Shown: positions 46,323 to 56,269 of the stretch, piece by piece
Position numbering within the stretch: the first letter of the stretch is position 1
Layout of the letters: each line of letters opens with the position of its first letter
From: an uncultured Aquimarina sp.
GTDB taxonomy: Bacteria; Bacteroidota; Bacteroidia; Flavobacteriales; Flavobacteriaceae
Direction: 5' to 3'
Length of the DNA: 64,000 bases
NCBI GenBank assembly: GCA_947492105.1
Contig: CANLMN010000010.1
Coordinates: 81,662 to 145,661, forward strand
Translations under genes and position numbers: made by a program
The notes under the pieces: model-generated
What the model was told of the DNA's origin: nothing
What the model saw: only the letters and a program-made list of their open reading frames with translations
Database searches by the model: none

Positions 46323-47126
46323 ATGCACCCGCAAATCAACAGCACACAAAACACAAGAGTTAAGGCACTTTTTCAACTAAAAGAAAAATCGCGTATTAGA
46401 AAAAAAGAAGGCGTTTTTCTTATCGAAGGCTCTCGTGAAATTACACTTGCAATAAAAGGAAATTACACGATCAAAACGATTCTCTACTGTACAACAATCT
46501 GTAACACCTCAGAACTTAGCAGAATCCTAAAAACACTTGACCCGAATACAGAAATTATTCAAATAAGTCCAGAGGTATACCAAAAACTAGCACACCGCAG
46601 CACTACAGAAGGTATTATTGCCTTAGCACAAGCTAAAAACCACTCCTTAGAAACCTTAAAATTCAATAATAAAAATCCACTTATACTAGTGGCAGAAGCA
46701 CCAGAAAAACCTGGGAATATTGGTGCGCTATTACGCACATCTGATGCAGCAGGAATTGACACAATTCTCATCGCAAACCCCAAAACCGACTTATACAACC
46801 CGAATATTATCCGTTCTAGCGTAGGCTGTGTTTTTACCACTACAATTGCTACTGGAACGACAGATCAGATCATCTCGTTCCTTAAATCTCAAGAAATTGC
46901 AATTTACTGTGCTGCACTACAAGCTTCGGTACATTACAATACCATTGACTACAAATCTGCGTCGGCCATTGTAGTCGGAACCGAAGCAACTGGGCTTAGT
47001 CAAGAATGGAGAGACCATGCTACAAGCAACATCATTATCCCTATGCATGGAGTTATCGACTCCATGAACGTATCCGTTGCGGCTGGGATTTTACTCTATG
47101 AAGCCAAACGCCAAAGAGGATTCTAA
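46323..47126 (+). CDS. SpoU/TrmH-family RNA 2'-O-methyltransferase
   Basis: A 267-residue protein. The N-terminal substrate-binding part contains RIRKKEGVFLIEGSREI. The SPOUT domain with the trefoil-knot motifs follows: EAPEKPGNIGALLRTSDAAG, NIIRSSVGCVFTT, VVGTEATGLS and IPMHGVIDSMNVSVAAGILLYE. It methylates rRNA or tRNA ribose; the exact target cannot be told. The frame extends to a TTG at 46293, but ATG 46323 gives the usual start. Confidence 0.92.
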   Translation: MHPQINSTQNTRVKALFQLKEKSRIRKKEGVFLIEGSREITLAIKGNYTIKTILYCTTICNTSELSRILKTLDPNTEIIQISPEVYQKLAHRSTTEGIIALAQAKNHSLETLKFNNKNPLILVAEAPEKPGNIGALLRTSDAAGIDTILIANPKTDLYNPNIIRSSVGCVFTTTIATGTTDQIISFLKSQEIAIYCAALQASVHYNTIDYKSASAIVVGTEATGLSQEWRDHATSNIIIPMHGVIDSMNVSVAAGILLYEAKRQRGF

Positions 47127-47230
47127 TACATTGATTATAAAATACTTTTACTTTTAGCAAAACAATATCGAAAAGTTTCCCTATTTTGCACACCCCAAAA
47201 CTAACGAACACATAAACCCACAAAAAAGCT

Positions 47231-48463
47231 ATGAACCCCAGTCATATCTTCTACCTATTAATAGGCATTATTATAGTCGACTACATCATTCACACAATCT
47301 TAGACTCCCTTAATGCGAGCCATTATAGCGATGCTATCCCGCATGAATTACGCGATGTCTACGAAAAAGAAGAATACCAGAAGTCCATGGAATACAAAAG
47401 AACTAATCATTCTTTTCATCAACTCACCTCCTTTTTTTCAATCACTATCACATTACTCTTTTTTTTCTTTGACGGATTCGCTGTAGTGGACACGCTTGCA
47501 AGAAGCATTTCTGACAATGAAATCACAATTAGTCTTTTATTTTTTGGCATGATCATCATTGGAAACGATCTCCTCAATCTTCCCTTTAGCTATTATCAAA
47601 CTTTTGTTATTGAAGAAAAATTCGGCTTTAACAAAACATCTAAGACAACCTTTGTTTTTGACAAACTAAAAGGATGGCTCATGACAGCAATACTAGGAGG
47701 CGGGATATTAGCATTAATTATTTGGTTCTACCAATTAACCGAAGCTCGTTTTTGGCTCTATACTTGGATGGTTATTGCTGCAGTTATTTTTATTATGAAT
47801 ATGTTTTACACCAAACTTATTGTACCGCTTTTCAATAAACAAAAACCTTTGGAAACAGGGTCTTTGCGTGACAAAATCGAGACCTATGCATCCGAAGTTG
47901 GTTTTACACTCAAAAACATCTCTGTAATTGACGGCTCTAAAAGAAGTACAAAAGCAAATGCTTATTTTTCTGGTATTGGCAGTGAAAAACGAATTACGCT
48001 ATATGACACATTAATCAATGATTTGAATGAAGAAGAAATTATAGCAGTACTTGCACATGAGGTAGGTCATTACAAAAAAAACCACATTATTATTAATCTT
48101 ATCCTATCTATTCTTATTACAGGTTTTACGCTATGGGTACTATCCCTGTTGATTGGCAACCCTGCATTATCCATAGCATTAGGAGTACCCAAACCCGCAT
48201 TCCATATTGGTTTTATTGCATTTGGAATATTATACAGTCCTATATCAGAACTTACTGGATTACTCATGAATTGGATTTCTAGAAAATTTGAATACCAAGC
48301 AGACAACTATGCCAAAAACACTTTTACTGCGGAGTCATTAATCACAAGTCTCAAGAAGCTTTCAAAAAACAATTTGAGCAACCTGACACCGCACCCTGCA
48401 TACGTTTTTATGCACTATTCTCATCCTACTTTATTACAACGAATCAAAAACCTCAACGCATAA
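47231..48463 (+). CDS. M48 (Ste24-type) membrane zinc metalloprotease
   Basis: A 410-residue integral membrane peptidase. The zinc site HEVGH is at residues 276-280, followed by the third ligand Glu in RKFEYQADNYA (near 355). Several membrane segments are seen, at residues 5-22, 65-90, 100-118, 145-170, 180-197 and two in the last third. It matches the CAAX prenyl-protease 1-like family; in bacteria such proteins work in membrane protein quality control. Substrate unknown. Confidence 0.93.
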   Translation: MNPSHIFYLLIGIIIVDYIIHTILDSLNASHYSDAIPHELRDVYEKEEYQKSMEYKRTNHSFHQLTSFFSITITLLFFFFDGFAVVDTLARSISDNEITISLLFFGMIIIGNDLLNLPFSYYQTFVIEEKFGFNKTSKTTFVFDKLKGWLMTAILGGGILALIIWFYQLTEARFWLYTWMVIAAVIFIMNMFYTKLIVPLFNKQKPLETGSLRDKIETYASEVGFTLKNISVIDGSKRSTKANAYFSGIGSEKRITLYDTLINDLNEEEIIAVLAHEVGHYKKNHIIINLILSILITGFTLWVLSLLIGNPALSIALGVPKPAFHIGFIAFGILYSPISELTGLLMNWISRKFEYQADNYAKNTFTAESLITSLKKLSKNNLSNLTPHPAYVFMHYSHPTLLQRIKNLNA

Positions 48464-48537
48464 CTCCCAAATTATTACTGTTATTCCGTTTGTTTCTAAA
48501 GAGGCTTAATTGTATTTTTATACTAAAACAACGTTAA

Positions 48538-50748
48538 ATGACCGAGGAGTTTCTAGAAGAAGAAAATAAAAAGATCGCACAGCAATATAAAGAATTGCTG
48601 CGCATCAGCTACCGTCGATTAACTACCGAGGACAAAAAACTTATCCGACAAGCGTTTGATGTAGCAGTTGATGCTCACAAAGATCAGCGTAGACGCAGTG
48701 GAGAAGCTTATATTTTTCATCCCATTGCTGTGGCAAAAATTGTGGCCAGCGAAATTGGTATGGATGCTACCTCCATCGCTGCAGCGCTACTCCATGATGT
48801 CGTAGAGGACAGCGAATACTCATTAGTAGATATTGAACAAATGTTTGGTGAAACCGTTGCTAGAATAGTAGATGGTCTTACCAAAATATCTTCACTCAAA
48901 AAAGACAAAGATGTCTCTTTACAAGCGGAGAATTTTCGAAAAATGCTTTTGACACTCAATGATGATGTCCGCGTGATAATCATCAAGATCGCAGATCGCT
49001 TACACAATATGCAGACAATGGACGCCATGCGTCCTGACAAGCAGGTAAAAATCGCCTCGGAAACCCTCTACATATACGCTCCCCTCGCTCATCGAATAGG
49101 ACTATATAACATCAAAACGGAATTAGAAGACCTAGGACTAAAATATACTGAACCAGAGGTTTTTAAAGATATTCTAAACAAAATAACAGAGAGTAAAGAA
49201 GAGCAAGATGCCTATATACGTCGTTTTTCTGAAACTCTTAAAGAAGGTCTAGATAAGGAAGATCTAACGTATGAAATCAAGGGGCGACCCAAATCGATCT
49301 TTTCTATTCGAAAAAAAATGGTCAAGCAAAATGTCACCTTTGAAGAGGTTTATGACAAATTTGCGATTCGAATCATCTACAAAGGCGATGATCAGAATGA
49401 GAAATTTATTGCTTGGAAAATCTATTCCGTAGTTACCGATTTTTATCGTCCTAATCCTGTTCGCTTACGAGACTGGATAACCCAACCCAAATCCACGGGT
49501 TACGAAGCACTACACATTACAGTTATAGGACCAGAAAGCAGATGGGTAGAAGTACAAATTCGTAGTGAAAGAATGCATGAAATTGCAGAAAAAGGGTATG
49601 CGGCGCACTATAAGTACAAAAATACTGGAGAAAAAGAAGATGAAGATGGTCTCGACGGATGGCTAAATAGGCTACAAGAAGCTCTAGAAAACTCTGAAAC
49701 TAACGCTGTAGACTTTGTAGAGGAGTTCAAACTAAACCTCTACGCCAAAGAAATTTTTGTATTTACCCCTGAGGGAGATCTAAAATCACTTCCCAAAGGC
49801 GCTACAGCTCTAGATTTTGCTTTCAGCATCCATACAGAAGTGGGATTGCATACACGGGGAGCCCGAGTAAACGGCAAATTGGTCCCACTGAGTTATGAGT
49901 TACGAAGTGGAGATCAAGCCCAAATTATTACCTCAGAAAAATCAAAACCAACATCCAATTGGCTAGATTACACGACAACAGCTAGAGCTAGAGCCAAAAT
50001 AAAATCTTCTTTGCGGGAGGAGAAAAAACAAATCGCAGCAGAGGGAAAAATCATACTCTCTCGAAAACTCAAATCACAAAAAATTACTCTCAACGAAAAA
50101 GTAATCAATGAATTGGTTTTGTATTTTAAACTCAAAACAAGTCTAGATCTTTTTTACAGAGCAGGTATCGGCACCATAGATAATAAAAAAATCAAAGAAT
50201 TTGCCACCACGCGGAGCAATGTCTTTATGAATTTTATTAAAAATAGAATTCGCCGTACCCCAAAAACAGAAGACCTTAATAAAGATGAAATTACAGACAA
50301 ATATGATCTGTTAGTTTTTGGGAAGGAAGAAGAGAAACTCGAATACAAATTTGCACCTTGTTGTAATCCTATCGCTGGTGATGACGTATTTGGTTTTGTT
50401 ACCGTCAATGAAGGAATCAAAATACACAAAAACGACTGCCCTAATTCTTTACAATTGCAGAGCAATTTTGCGTATCGTATTATGCCAGCCAAATGGGTAG
50501 ACTCTTCTCAGGAGGAGTTCAAAGCCACCATAATACTCTCAGGAATCGACAACATGGGATTAGTCAACCAGGTCACCAGAATAATATCCAACAATATGCT
50601 GGTCGCTATTCACAGTATCAAGTTTGATAGTAATGACGGTGTTTTTACAGGACAAATAACATTGGGAGTCAAAAACAGAAATCTACTAAAGAATGTTATT
50701 CAGAATTTGAGAAAAATCAATGGAATAGAAAAAGTTACAAGAGAGTAG
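48538..50748 (+). CDS. RelA/SpoT bifunctional (p)ppGpp synthetase/hydrolase
   Basis: Makes and degrades the stringent-response alarmone. The HD hydrolase domain is intact (AAALLHDVVEDSEYS, IIIKIADRLHNMQTM). The synthetase domain has KGRPKSIFSIRKKM and PKSTGYEALHITV. TGS (EIFVFTPEGDLKSLPKGATA), a helical/zinc-finger region with CCNPIAGDDV, and a C-terminal ACT domain follow. 736 residues is the normal full length. Because both catalytic domains look complete it should be a Rel-type bifunctional enzyme. Confidence 0.96.
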   Translation: MTEEFLEEENKKIAQQYKELLRISYRRLTTEDKKLIRQAFDVAVDAHKDQRRRSGEAYIFHPIAVAKIVASEIGMDATSIAAALLHDVVEDSEYSLVDIEQMFGETVARIVDGLTKISSLKKDKDVSLQAENFRKMLLTLNDDVRVIIIKIADRLHNMQTMDAMRPDKQVKIASETLYIYAPLAHRIGLYNIKTELEDLGLKYTEPEVFKDILNKITESKEEQDAYIRRFSETLKEGLDKEDLTYEIKGRPKSIFSIRKKMVKQNVTFEEVYDKFAIRIIYKGDDQNEKFIAWKIYSVVTDFYRPNPVRLRDWITQPKSTGYEALHITVIGPESRWVEVQIRSERMHEIAEKGYAAHYKYKNTGEKEDEDGLDGWLNRLQEALENSETNAVDFVEEFKLNLYAKEIFVFTPEGDLKSLPKGATALDFAFSIHTEVGLHTRGARVNGKLVPLSYELRSGDQAQIITSEKSKPTSNWLDYTTTARARAKIKSSLREEKKQIAAEGKIILSRKLKSQKITLNEKVINELVLYFKLKTSLDLFYRAGIGTIDNKKIKEFATTRSNVFMNFIKNRIRRTPKTEDLNKDEITDKYDLLVFGKEEEKLEYKFAPCCNPIAGDDVFGFVTVNEGIKIHKNDCPNSLQLQSNFAYRIMPAKWVDSSQEEFKATIILSGIDNMGLVNQVTRIISNNMLVAIHSIKFDSNDGVFTGQITLGVKNRNLLKNVIQNLRKINGIEKVTRE

Positions 50749-50870
50749 TTATTTTTTGAAAAAGCGATGCTTTTTTCTGTAATCATCTAGAAAAAAAAGC
50801 CTACAATATTTTTTTTACACTTCTATAAAACTCCTTTTAGAAAACTGCGTTTCAGTAATAAAAAATACCG

Positions 50871-50878
50871 TAACTTTG
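50871..50878 (+). promoter_or_regulatory. -7 box for the Fur-family gene and purA
   Basis: TAACTTTG matches TAnnTTTG exactly, 13 bp before the ATG at 50892, implying a very short leader. Confidence 0.5.
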
Positions 50879-50891
50879 CTTTTTTAAGCGT

Positions 50892-51359
50892 ATGAGCATC
50901 AGAATAACTACAAACGACGACCAAGAAACCGTTAAAACTGTGTTTACCAGTTTTCTAGAAGAAAAAGGACACAGAAAAACACCGGAACGCTTTGCTATAC
51001 TTCAGGAAATCTACAATAATGATGACCATTTTGACATAGAATCATTGTATATCAAAATGAAGAATAAGAACTATCGCGTCAGTCGTGCCACACTTTATAA
51101 CACCATCGAATTATTGATGGAATGTAAATTAGTACGAAAACATCAGTTTGGTCAAAATCAAGCGCAATATGAAAAATCATATTTTGATCGCCAACATGAC
51201 CACCTGATTCTAACCGATAGCGGAGAAGTTAAAGAGTTTTGTGATCCGCGTATTCAATCCATAAAAAAAACCATAGAAGAGATCTTTGATGTAGAAATAT
51301 CGAACCACTCTCTTTATTTCTATGGTAAAAAAAAATCAACAAATAACAATATAGAATAA
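50892..51359 (+). CDS. Fur-family metal/peroxide regulator
   Basis: A 155-residue regulator: winged HTH at residues 15-95 ([41 protein letters not shown]) and dimer domain with [20 protein letters not shown]. The HxH motif is present (HDH), but the CxxC zinc pairs of many Fur proteins are absent; only one Cys is near the metal region. It could be Fur, Zur or PerR; I cannot decide. It is 4 bp from purA, so the two are co-transcribed. Confidence 0.9.
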   Translation: MSIRITTNDDQETVKTVFTSFLEEKGHRKTPERFAILQEIYNNDDHFDIESLYIKMKNKNYRVSRATLYNTIELLMECKLVRKHQFGQNQAQYEKSYFDRQHDHLILTDSGEVKEFCDPRIQSIKKTIEEIFDVEISNHSLYFYGKKKSTNNNIE

Positions 51360-51363
51360 ACCG

Positions 51364-52647
51364 ATGGCTGTAAACTTACTACTTGGGCTCCAATGGGGAG
51401 ATGAAGGAAAAGGTAAAATTGTAGACGTTCTCACCAAAGATTACGACATAATTGCAAGATTTCAAGGAGGTCCAAATGCCGGACATACTTTAGAATTTGA
51501 TGGTATCAAACATGTACTACACACAATTCCTAGTGGCATTTTTCATGACAATGTGATTAATCTAGTAGGAAATGGAGTCGTAATCGATCCTGTTATTTTC
51601 AAAAAAGAGCTAGACAACCTAGAACAATATTCTATTGACTACAAATCAAAATTATTGATTTCTAGAAAAGCTCATCTTATCCTACCCACACATCGGTTAC
51701 TTGATGCTGCATCGGAAGCAGCTAAAGGAAAAGCGAAAATTGGCTCTACACTCAAAGGTATTGGACCAACGTATATGGATAAGACCGGTCGTAACGGAAT
51801 TCGTGTAGGAGATCTAGAACTTACTGATTGGAAAACACGTTATCAAAACCTAGCTGACAAACACAAAGCTATGATTGATTTCTATGATGCCGAAATCGAA
51901 TATGATTTGGCGGAACTAGAAAAAGAATTTTTTGAAGCGATAGAGGTATTAAAATCTTTGACTATTATCGATAGCGAAGAGTACCTATACCAAGCGCAGA
52001 AAGCAGGAAAAACAATTTTGGCAGAAGGTGCACAAGGTTCTTTATTAGATATTGATTTTGGAACCTATCCATTTGTTACCTCCTCTAACACTACTGCTGC
52101 TGGAGCCTGTACTGGACTAGGAGTTGCTCCTAATCAAATTGGAGAAGTACTAGGAATATTCAAAGCATACACAACACGTGTTGGAAGCGGCCCATTCCCT
52201 ACCGAATTATTTGATGAAGATGGAGAAACAATGGGACGTGTAGGTAATGAATTTGGTGCTACTACAGGAAGGTCAAGACGTTGTGGATGGCTAGATCTTG
52301 TGGCATTAAAATATGCTGTACAAATCAACGGAGTCACACAGTTGATGATGATGAAGGGGGATGTCCTAAGTGGTTTCAAAACACTTAAAATCTGTACCGC
52401 TTATAAGTACAAAGGAGAGACAATCACGCATCTACCGTATAATATCGAAGAAGAAAACATCTCACCAATCTATACGGAGGTTGCTGGCTGGGCTTCTGAC
52501 TTGACAAAAATGTCTGACCCCTCAGAATTCCCTGAAGAATTGAATGCTTATATTACATTTCTGGAAAAAGAACTCGAAACACCAATCACCATTGTTTCAG
52601 TGGGTCCAGATCGCACTCAAACCATACATCGTACTGTCGCAGTGTAA
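51364..52647 (+). CDS. purA: Adenylosuccinate synthetase
   Basis: Catalyses GTP-dependent formation of adenylosuccinate from IMP and Asp. The N-terminal P-loop-like motif LLGLQWGDEGKGKIVDVL and GPNAGHTLEFDGIKHVLH are intact, as are the IMP-site GIGPTYMDKTGRNGIR and the GTP-binding GVTQLMMMKGDVLSG. 427 residues, normal. Translationally close to the Fur-family gene upstream. Confidence 0.97.
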   Translation: MAVNLLLGLQWGDEGKGKIVDVLTKDYDIIARFQGGPNAGHTLEFDGIKHVLHTIPSGIFHDNVINLVGNGVVIDPVIFKKELDNLEQYSIDYKSKLLISRKAHLILPTHRLLDAASEAAKGKAKIGSTLKGIGPTYMDKTGRNGIRVGDLELTDWKTRYQNLADKHKAMIDFYDAEIEYDLAELEKEFFEAIEVLKSLTIIDSEEYLYQAQKAGKTILAEGAQGSLLDIDFGTYPFVTSSNTTAAGACTGLGVAPNQIGEVLGIFKAYTTRVGSGPFPTELFDEDGETMGRVGNEFGATTGRSRRCGWLDLVALKYAVQINGVTQLMMMKGDVLSGFKTLKICTAYKYKGETITHLPYNIEEENISPIYTEVAGWASDLTKMSDPSEFPEELNAYITFLEKELETPITIVSVGPDRTQTIHRTVAV

Positions 52648-52671
52648 CATAACATTGTAACAAGAACCACT

Positions 52672-52727
52672 AAGACTACAGACCAAAGTTCTAATATGAA
52701 AGAATTTTGATCTGTAGTCTTTTTTTT
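52672..52727 (+). terminator. Terminator after purA
   Basis: AAGACTACAGACCAAAGTTCT (52672-52692) pairs almost completely with 52701-52721 and is followed by TTTTTTT. Confidence 0.88.
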
Positions 52728-52745
52728 GACAGCTCCACACCGATA

Positions 52746-52898
52746 CATATTATACAATGTCGCATATCGACTTGTTTTTTTCTATCCAAATGTCTCGATC
52801 CTATATTCCAGAGTTAAGGGATATAACGTAATCAAGACATTTTTACATAAGAAAAATAACAGCGTCTTCAAAAAATGAATTTATGCACCTAAGTCAGC
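52746..52898 (+). repeat. Dispersed intergenic element, module 2 (copy b, most diverged)
   Basis: It lies in the gap between converging genes. It shares AATGTCGCATATCGACTTGT, TTTTTACATAA and ATTTATGCACCTAA with the other copies. Its outer stem is AATGTCTCGAT (52789-52799) with ATCAAGACATT (52831-52841): the bases differ from copy a, but pairing is kept. The rest of the 372-bp gap has no gene. Confidence 0.65.
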
Positions 52899-53019
52899 AT
52901 CACCTGAACACATATTTATTTTTGATTTTGACGGGAAATGAGATAAAATTGGACCGGATAAAATGCTTTTGAAATTCATAGTGTTATTGATGTAAAAAAA
53001 TACTTAATGGAATAATATC

Positions 53020-54057
53020 TTAGATTTCGATCCTAAGTCCTATCGAAATATATTGCTCTTCTATTTCGGCATTTTCAAAAATTGGAGAAATATCATATTT
53101 GAGATAAAAAAGAAGATCCTCTACCCCGATGTACCCACTAAGCCCATACACTATATCACTTCTATTAAAACCCTCTCTTCTTTTTTCTTTTATTTTTTCG
53201 CCATTCCTATTTGTATATTTTAATTTCTGTATCGTATTAATGGGAAAACCAACAAATCCACCAAATCCATATCGCTTTGTTTTTTTTGTATCATATCGCA
53301 TTTTAGCTTCGGTTTTGTTCAATTTAGAAGGACCAAATTCAACATGTATAGGAATCACTAAATTATCCATCCTTAGTTTTGATTTTTTCAAAGAAATCCC
53401 AAAAGTATCCAACACTGTTTTTCCATTTTTCTGGACAAAATAACGATTGTTCTGCACCTTCAGTCCATTAAGCTGAAAAGAGACCCCATAATTCACTCGT
53501 AACCAATTCGAATTCTCAAAAACTCTCATTCTCCAGTTCCATCCCATCTCGAAAAACCTACTACCCGGCAACTCATACGGAGAATTAGGAAAAATATGAC
53601 TTTGACTAACGACAGAACTAACTCCCACAGCTATTACTGGTCCATTTCGAGTTCTCTTATCATATTTTGGTTTTCTTTTTTCATTCACCACTTTAAACAC
53701 AAAATCATCTTCATCACCTATTGGAATTTTGAACTCTTTGTTATTAGAAACTGTTGAGTCTTTGGCATTTCGCTTCTGCAAGGCATATTTATTTTCTAAT
53801 ATTGCGATACGATCTTCGATATTTGCGGCGTGTTTTTTTGCCAATGCTTTTTTTTGCTCCTGTGCTTCTTCTCTACTAATTGTTTCTTTTGCTATTTCGG
53901 CATTAATTATCTCTACCTCTTTTTTAAGTGCTGTACGTTCTTCTGCTACTATATCTTCTTTGTAAGTTTCTAAGACACTTCTCGTATCCTGTGCGCTGAT
54001 TGATAACACGGATACAGCCATAACAAAAAAGGTTATGCATTCTATAATCCTATTCAT
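53020..54057 (-). CDS. Outer-membrane-type beta-barrel protein with coiled coil
   Basis: A 345-residue protein with a signal peptide (MNRIIECITFFVMAVSVLSISAQ). A Lys/Glu/Ala-rich coiled coil lies at about residues 25-90. The remaining 220 residues show alternating amphipathic strands with Gly/aromatic ends (ENSNWLRVNYGVSFQLNG, YGFGGFVGFPINT, DIVYGLSGYIGVEDLLFYLKYDISP), ending YISIGLRIEI, which fits an 8- to 10-strand outer membrane barrel. ATG 54057 is preferred over 54081. Last gene of a sigma/anti-sigma unit; it may be its target. Confidence 0.8.
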   Translation of the reverse strand: MNRIIECITFFVMAVSVLSISAQDTRSVLETYKEDIVAEERTALKKEVEIINAEIAKETISREEAQEQKKALAKKHAANIEDRIAILENKYALQKRNAKDSTVSNNKEFKIPIGDEDDFVFKVVNEKRKPKYDKRTRNGPVIAVGVSSVVSQSHIFPNSPYELPGSRFFEMGWNWRMRVFENSNWLRVNYGVSFQLNGLKVQNNRYFVQKNGKTVLDTFGISLKKSKLRMDNLVIPIHVEFGPSKLNKTEAKMRYDTKKTKRYGFGGFVGFPINTIQKLKYTNRNGEKIKEKRREGFNRSDIVYGLSGYIGVEDLLFYLKYDISPIFENAEIEEQYISIGLRIEI

Positions 54058-54161
54058 AATTGTTCGTTTTTTTTCATACATTCTCTTGAGCGCATCTGTA
54101 TGCGCTCAAATAAAAGTGATTAATTTGATTGAAAAATTTGATTAACGGATGACCTACTCCA

Positions 54162-54920
54162 CTAGCGTCGCATTGCAGTTCGCACCTTGTTAAAACTTGT
54201 TTTAAGCGCTTCAAAAACTTGTTCTTTAAAGGACTGATCTAGTTCTGCTTCTACATCGAGTAGTAGTGCAGTAGCATCCACACCTTGTTGTCCTTTGTAA
54301 TATTTATGCGTTAAAATTTGCTCTTGCGCTTCTCGCAAAAGCGCATCAATTTCTGCATCAGTAACCTCTTCATTCTCTTTCTCCAACAAAGTAATCACTG
54401 TTGTCAGCGCTAGTGCTTTTTCTTGAATTAGGCTATCTGAGTAAGCTTGTAGCAACAAAGCTTCTTCGGCATCCTCCTTAGAAACAATATCAGAATACTC
54501 TACATCTATTTCCTTCTCAGGCTTTGTTTTGACAACTGGAATAACTGCTCTCGGTTTTGTCACGACAACTACTACGTTTTTTTCCTCTGATTCGACTATA
54601 TTGCCAGTCTCTTGCTCCTTCACTATTTCTATTTCAGAGTTTTCTACAACCAAACTCCTTTCTTTTATCAAAACCTCAGGTGAAACGGTCAATACATCTG
54701 GCATATTTTTATCCGTATCAACAGTACTATAAAACATGATCACAAAGAGCACGCCCACCATACTTGCGGCTATGAAAAGGTACCTGTAATTCTTTGCACC
54801 TTTTTTCTTCTCTTGGGCGTCTAAGTGTGTTGCCAATCGCCCCCATGCATTCTTAGAAACATCTAATTCTCTATTAGACAACCTTGTCTTTGCATCCTTT
54901 TCAAACTCAAATAGCTCCAT
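54162..54920 (-). CDS. Membrane protein, putative anti-sigma factor
   Basis: A 252-residue protein with a cytoplasmic N terminus (1-45, containing NAWGRLATHLDAQEKKKG), one membrane helix at about 47-66 (LFIAASMVGVLFVIMFYST), and an acidic extracytoplasmic region. Overlaps the end of the ECF sigma gene by 14 bp. This arrangement and topology suggest an anti-sigma factor. No ZAS motif (HxxxCxxC) is present, so the identification rests on context. Confidence 0.7.
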   Translation of the reverse strand: MELFEFEKDAKTRLSNRELDVSKNAWGRLATHLDAQEKKKGAKNYRYLFIAASMVGVLFVIMFYSTVDTDKNMPDVLTVSPEVLIKERSLVVENSEIEIVKEQETGNIVESEEKNVVVVVTKPRAVIPVVKTKPEKEIDVEYSDIVSKEDAEEALLLQAYSDSLIQEKALALTTVITLLEKENEEVTDAEIDALLREAQEQILTHKYYKGQQGVDATALLLDVEAELDQSFKEQVFEALKTSFNKVRTAMRR

Positions 54921-55470
54921 GATCCTTCTTTTTTTGTTCTCCTATTTTTTTCTGTAACTGCTTACGAGCCTTGGAAAGTTGTGATTTGGAGGTATTCTGA
55001 GAAATATGTAATAGTTCTGCAATCTCCTGATGCTTGTATCCTTCTATAGCGTATAACACAAAAACAGTACGATACCCTACTGGCAAACTATCAATAAGCC
55101 CCTGCAAATACTCCACCTCCGAATTCGAATATGATATATTTTCTGTATCTCTAGAATAGACAGCTGCATCTTCAATAAAAAAAAGTTGTTGTTGTTTACG
55201 TAAAAATGTAATTGCCTCTCTTACCATAATTTTTCGCACCCAACCTTCAAAACTCCCTTGATTACCAAAATCTTTGAGATGCGTAAATACCTTTAGAAAT
55301 CCATTAAGCATTACTTCTTCTGCATGCTGTAGATCCTTAATGTATTTTCTACATACTCCTAACATTTTTGGAGCATACCTATCGAACAAAAGCTGTTGCG
55401 AACCTCTATGAGATTTTATCGCTTTTTGTATGAGCGAGTTTTCACTTTTATATAATTGAATTATTTTCAC
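54907..55470 (-). CDS. ECF-family RNA polymerase sigma factor
   Basis: A 187-residue sigma-70 family protein. Region 2 is at about residues 25-95 (LLFDRYAPKMLGVCRKYI, AEEVMLNGFLKVFTHL, FEGWVRKIMVREAI), and region 4 at about 120-178 (LPVGYRTVFVLYAIEGYKHQ, LLHISQNTSKSQLSKARKQL). It heads the unit with a putative anti-sigma factor and a barrel protein, as expected for an envelope-sensing system. Confidence 0.93.
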   Translation of the reverse strand: MKIIQLYKSENSLIQKAIKSHRGSQQLLFDRYAPKMLGVCRKYIKDLQHAEEVMLNGFLKVFTHLKDFGNQGSFEGWVRKIMVREAITFLRKQQQLFFIEDAAVYSRDTENISYSNSEVEYLQGLIDSLPVGYRTVFVLYAIEGYKHQEIAELLHISQNTSKSQLSKARKQLQKKIGEQKKKDHGAI

Positions 55471-55803
55471 AAAAAATGCTTTTCTAATAGGTGTTGTTAT
55501 TTATATAGACGCATAAAGAAACAAAATGGTTGCCTAGGCTTAAAAAAACTTATCTATTATTTTTGTAAACCACTCTTACATACCCTTATTTTTTTTGTGA
55601 TTGCAAAAGAAAGACGAGACACGTCCTTTACAGAAACTAGGAAAGTACTTTTTTTTACTAACATACAACAGAAAATCAAATATCGCCTTAAAATAACGAA
55701 AAACACGAAAGCTGCATTTCTATTTCACTATTCTTTCTATCCTAGAAATCGTTTATACTTTTTTTTCAATTCGCTATAAAAAGCACCCTTTGTGACACAT
55801 TAA

Positions 55804-56127
55804 CACCAGTTAAAATGTACTTGTAGTCCAAAATAATTGAACTACTTTTCGCTAGTTGGAACTATAAAATTTAAACATAGTCGTGACTATAATGTAAGGC
55901 CATAGGGAAAAAACAGAAGAAAAAGAAGCAAATTATTAGCCTGTAATTATTTTCTCAATGGTATCATACCGAATTAGCTATATACTATCGCATATTGCCT
56001 TGTTATTTTCCCATCTCAATGCCGTGTTCAAATATTCTATAGCTAAAGCCATGCAATAGCATCATGGTGTTTTTACATAAAAAAAACAACACTGTCATGA
56101 ATATAAAGTTATAAACCTAAATTGGCG
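55804..56127 (+). repeat. Dispersed intergenic element, modules 1+2 (copy c)
   Basis: A full-length copy, in the 799-bp gap between the sigma gene and the orphan protein. Module 1 (55804-55965) starts CCAGTTAAAATGTACTTGTAG and has the hairpin TAGTC-GT-GACTA (55878-55889). Module 2 (55974-56127) has the outer stem CAATGCCGTG (56017-56026) / CATGGTGTTT (56063-56072), with wobble pairs and a terminal mismatch. The rest of the gap shows no gene. Confidence 0.75.
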
Positions 56128-56269
56128 TAACACCTCTATGCAGAATTCCTAACACTGCTCCGAAGTACAAAAAACACTCCAATTAACCCAAAAAGTCTCA
56201 ACCACTGTGGCCCTAGACACCATAATTAACATATAGTAAGGAAATATGATATAAATACTACTAAAAAAA

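Noticed and set aside
55456-55779. 107-codon plus-strand frame over the start of the sigma gene
   Set aside because: Aromatic/Lys-rich sequence without domain; antisense to the sigma factor start and its leader.
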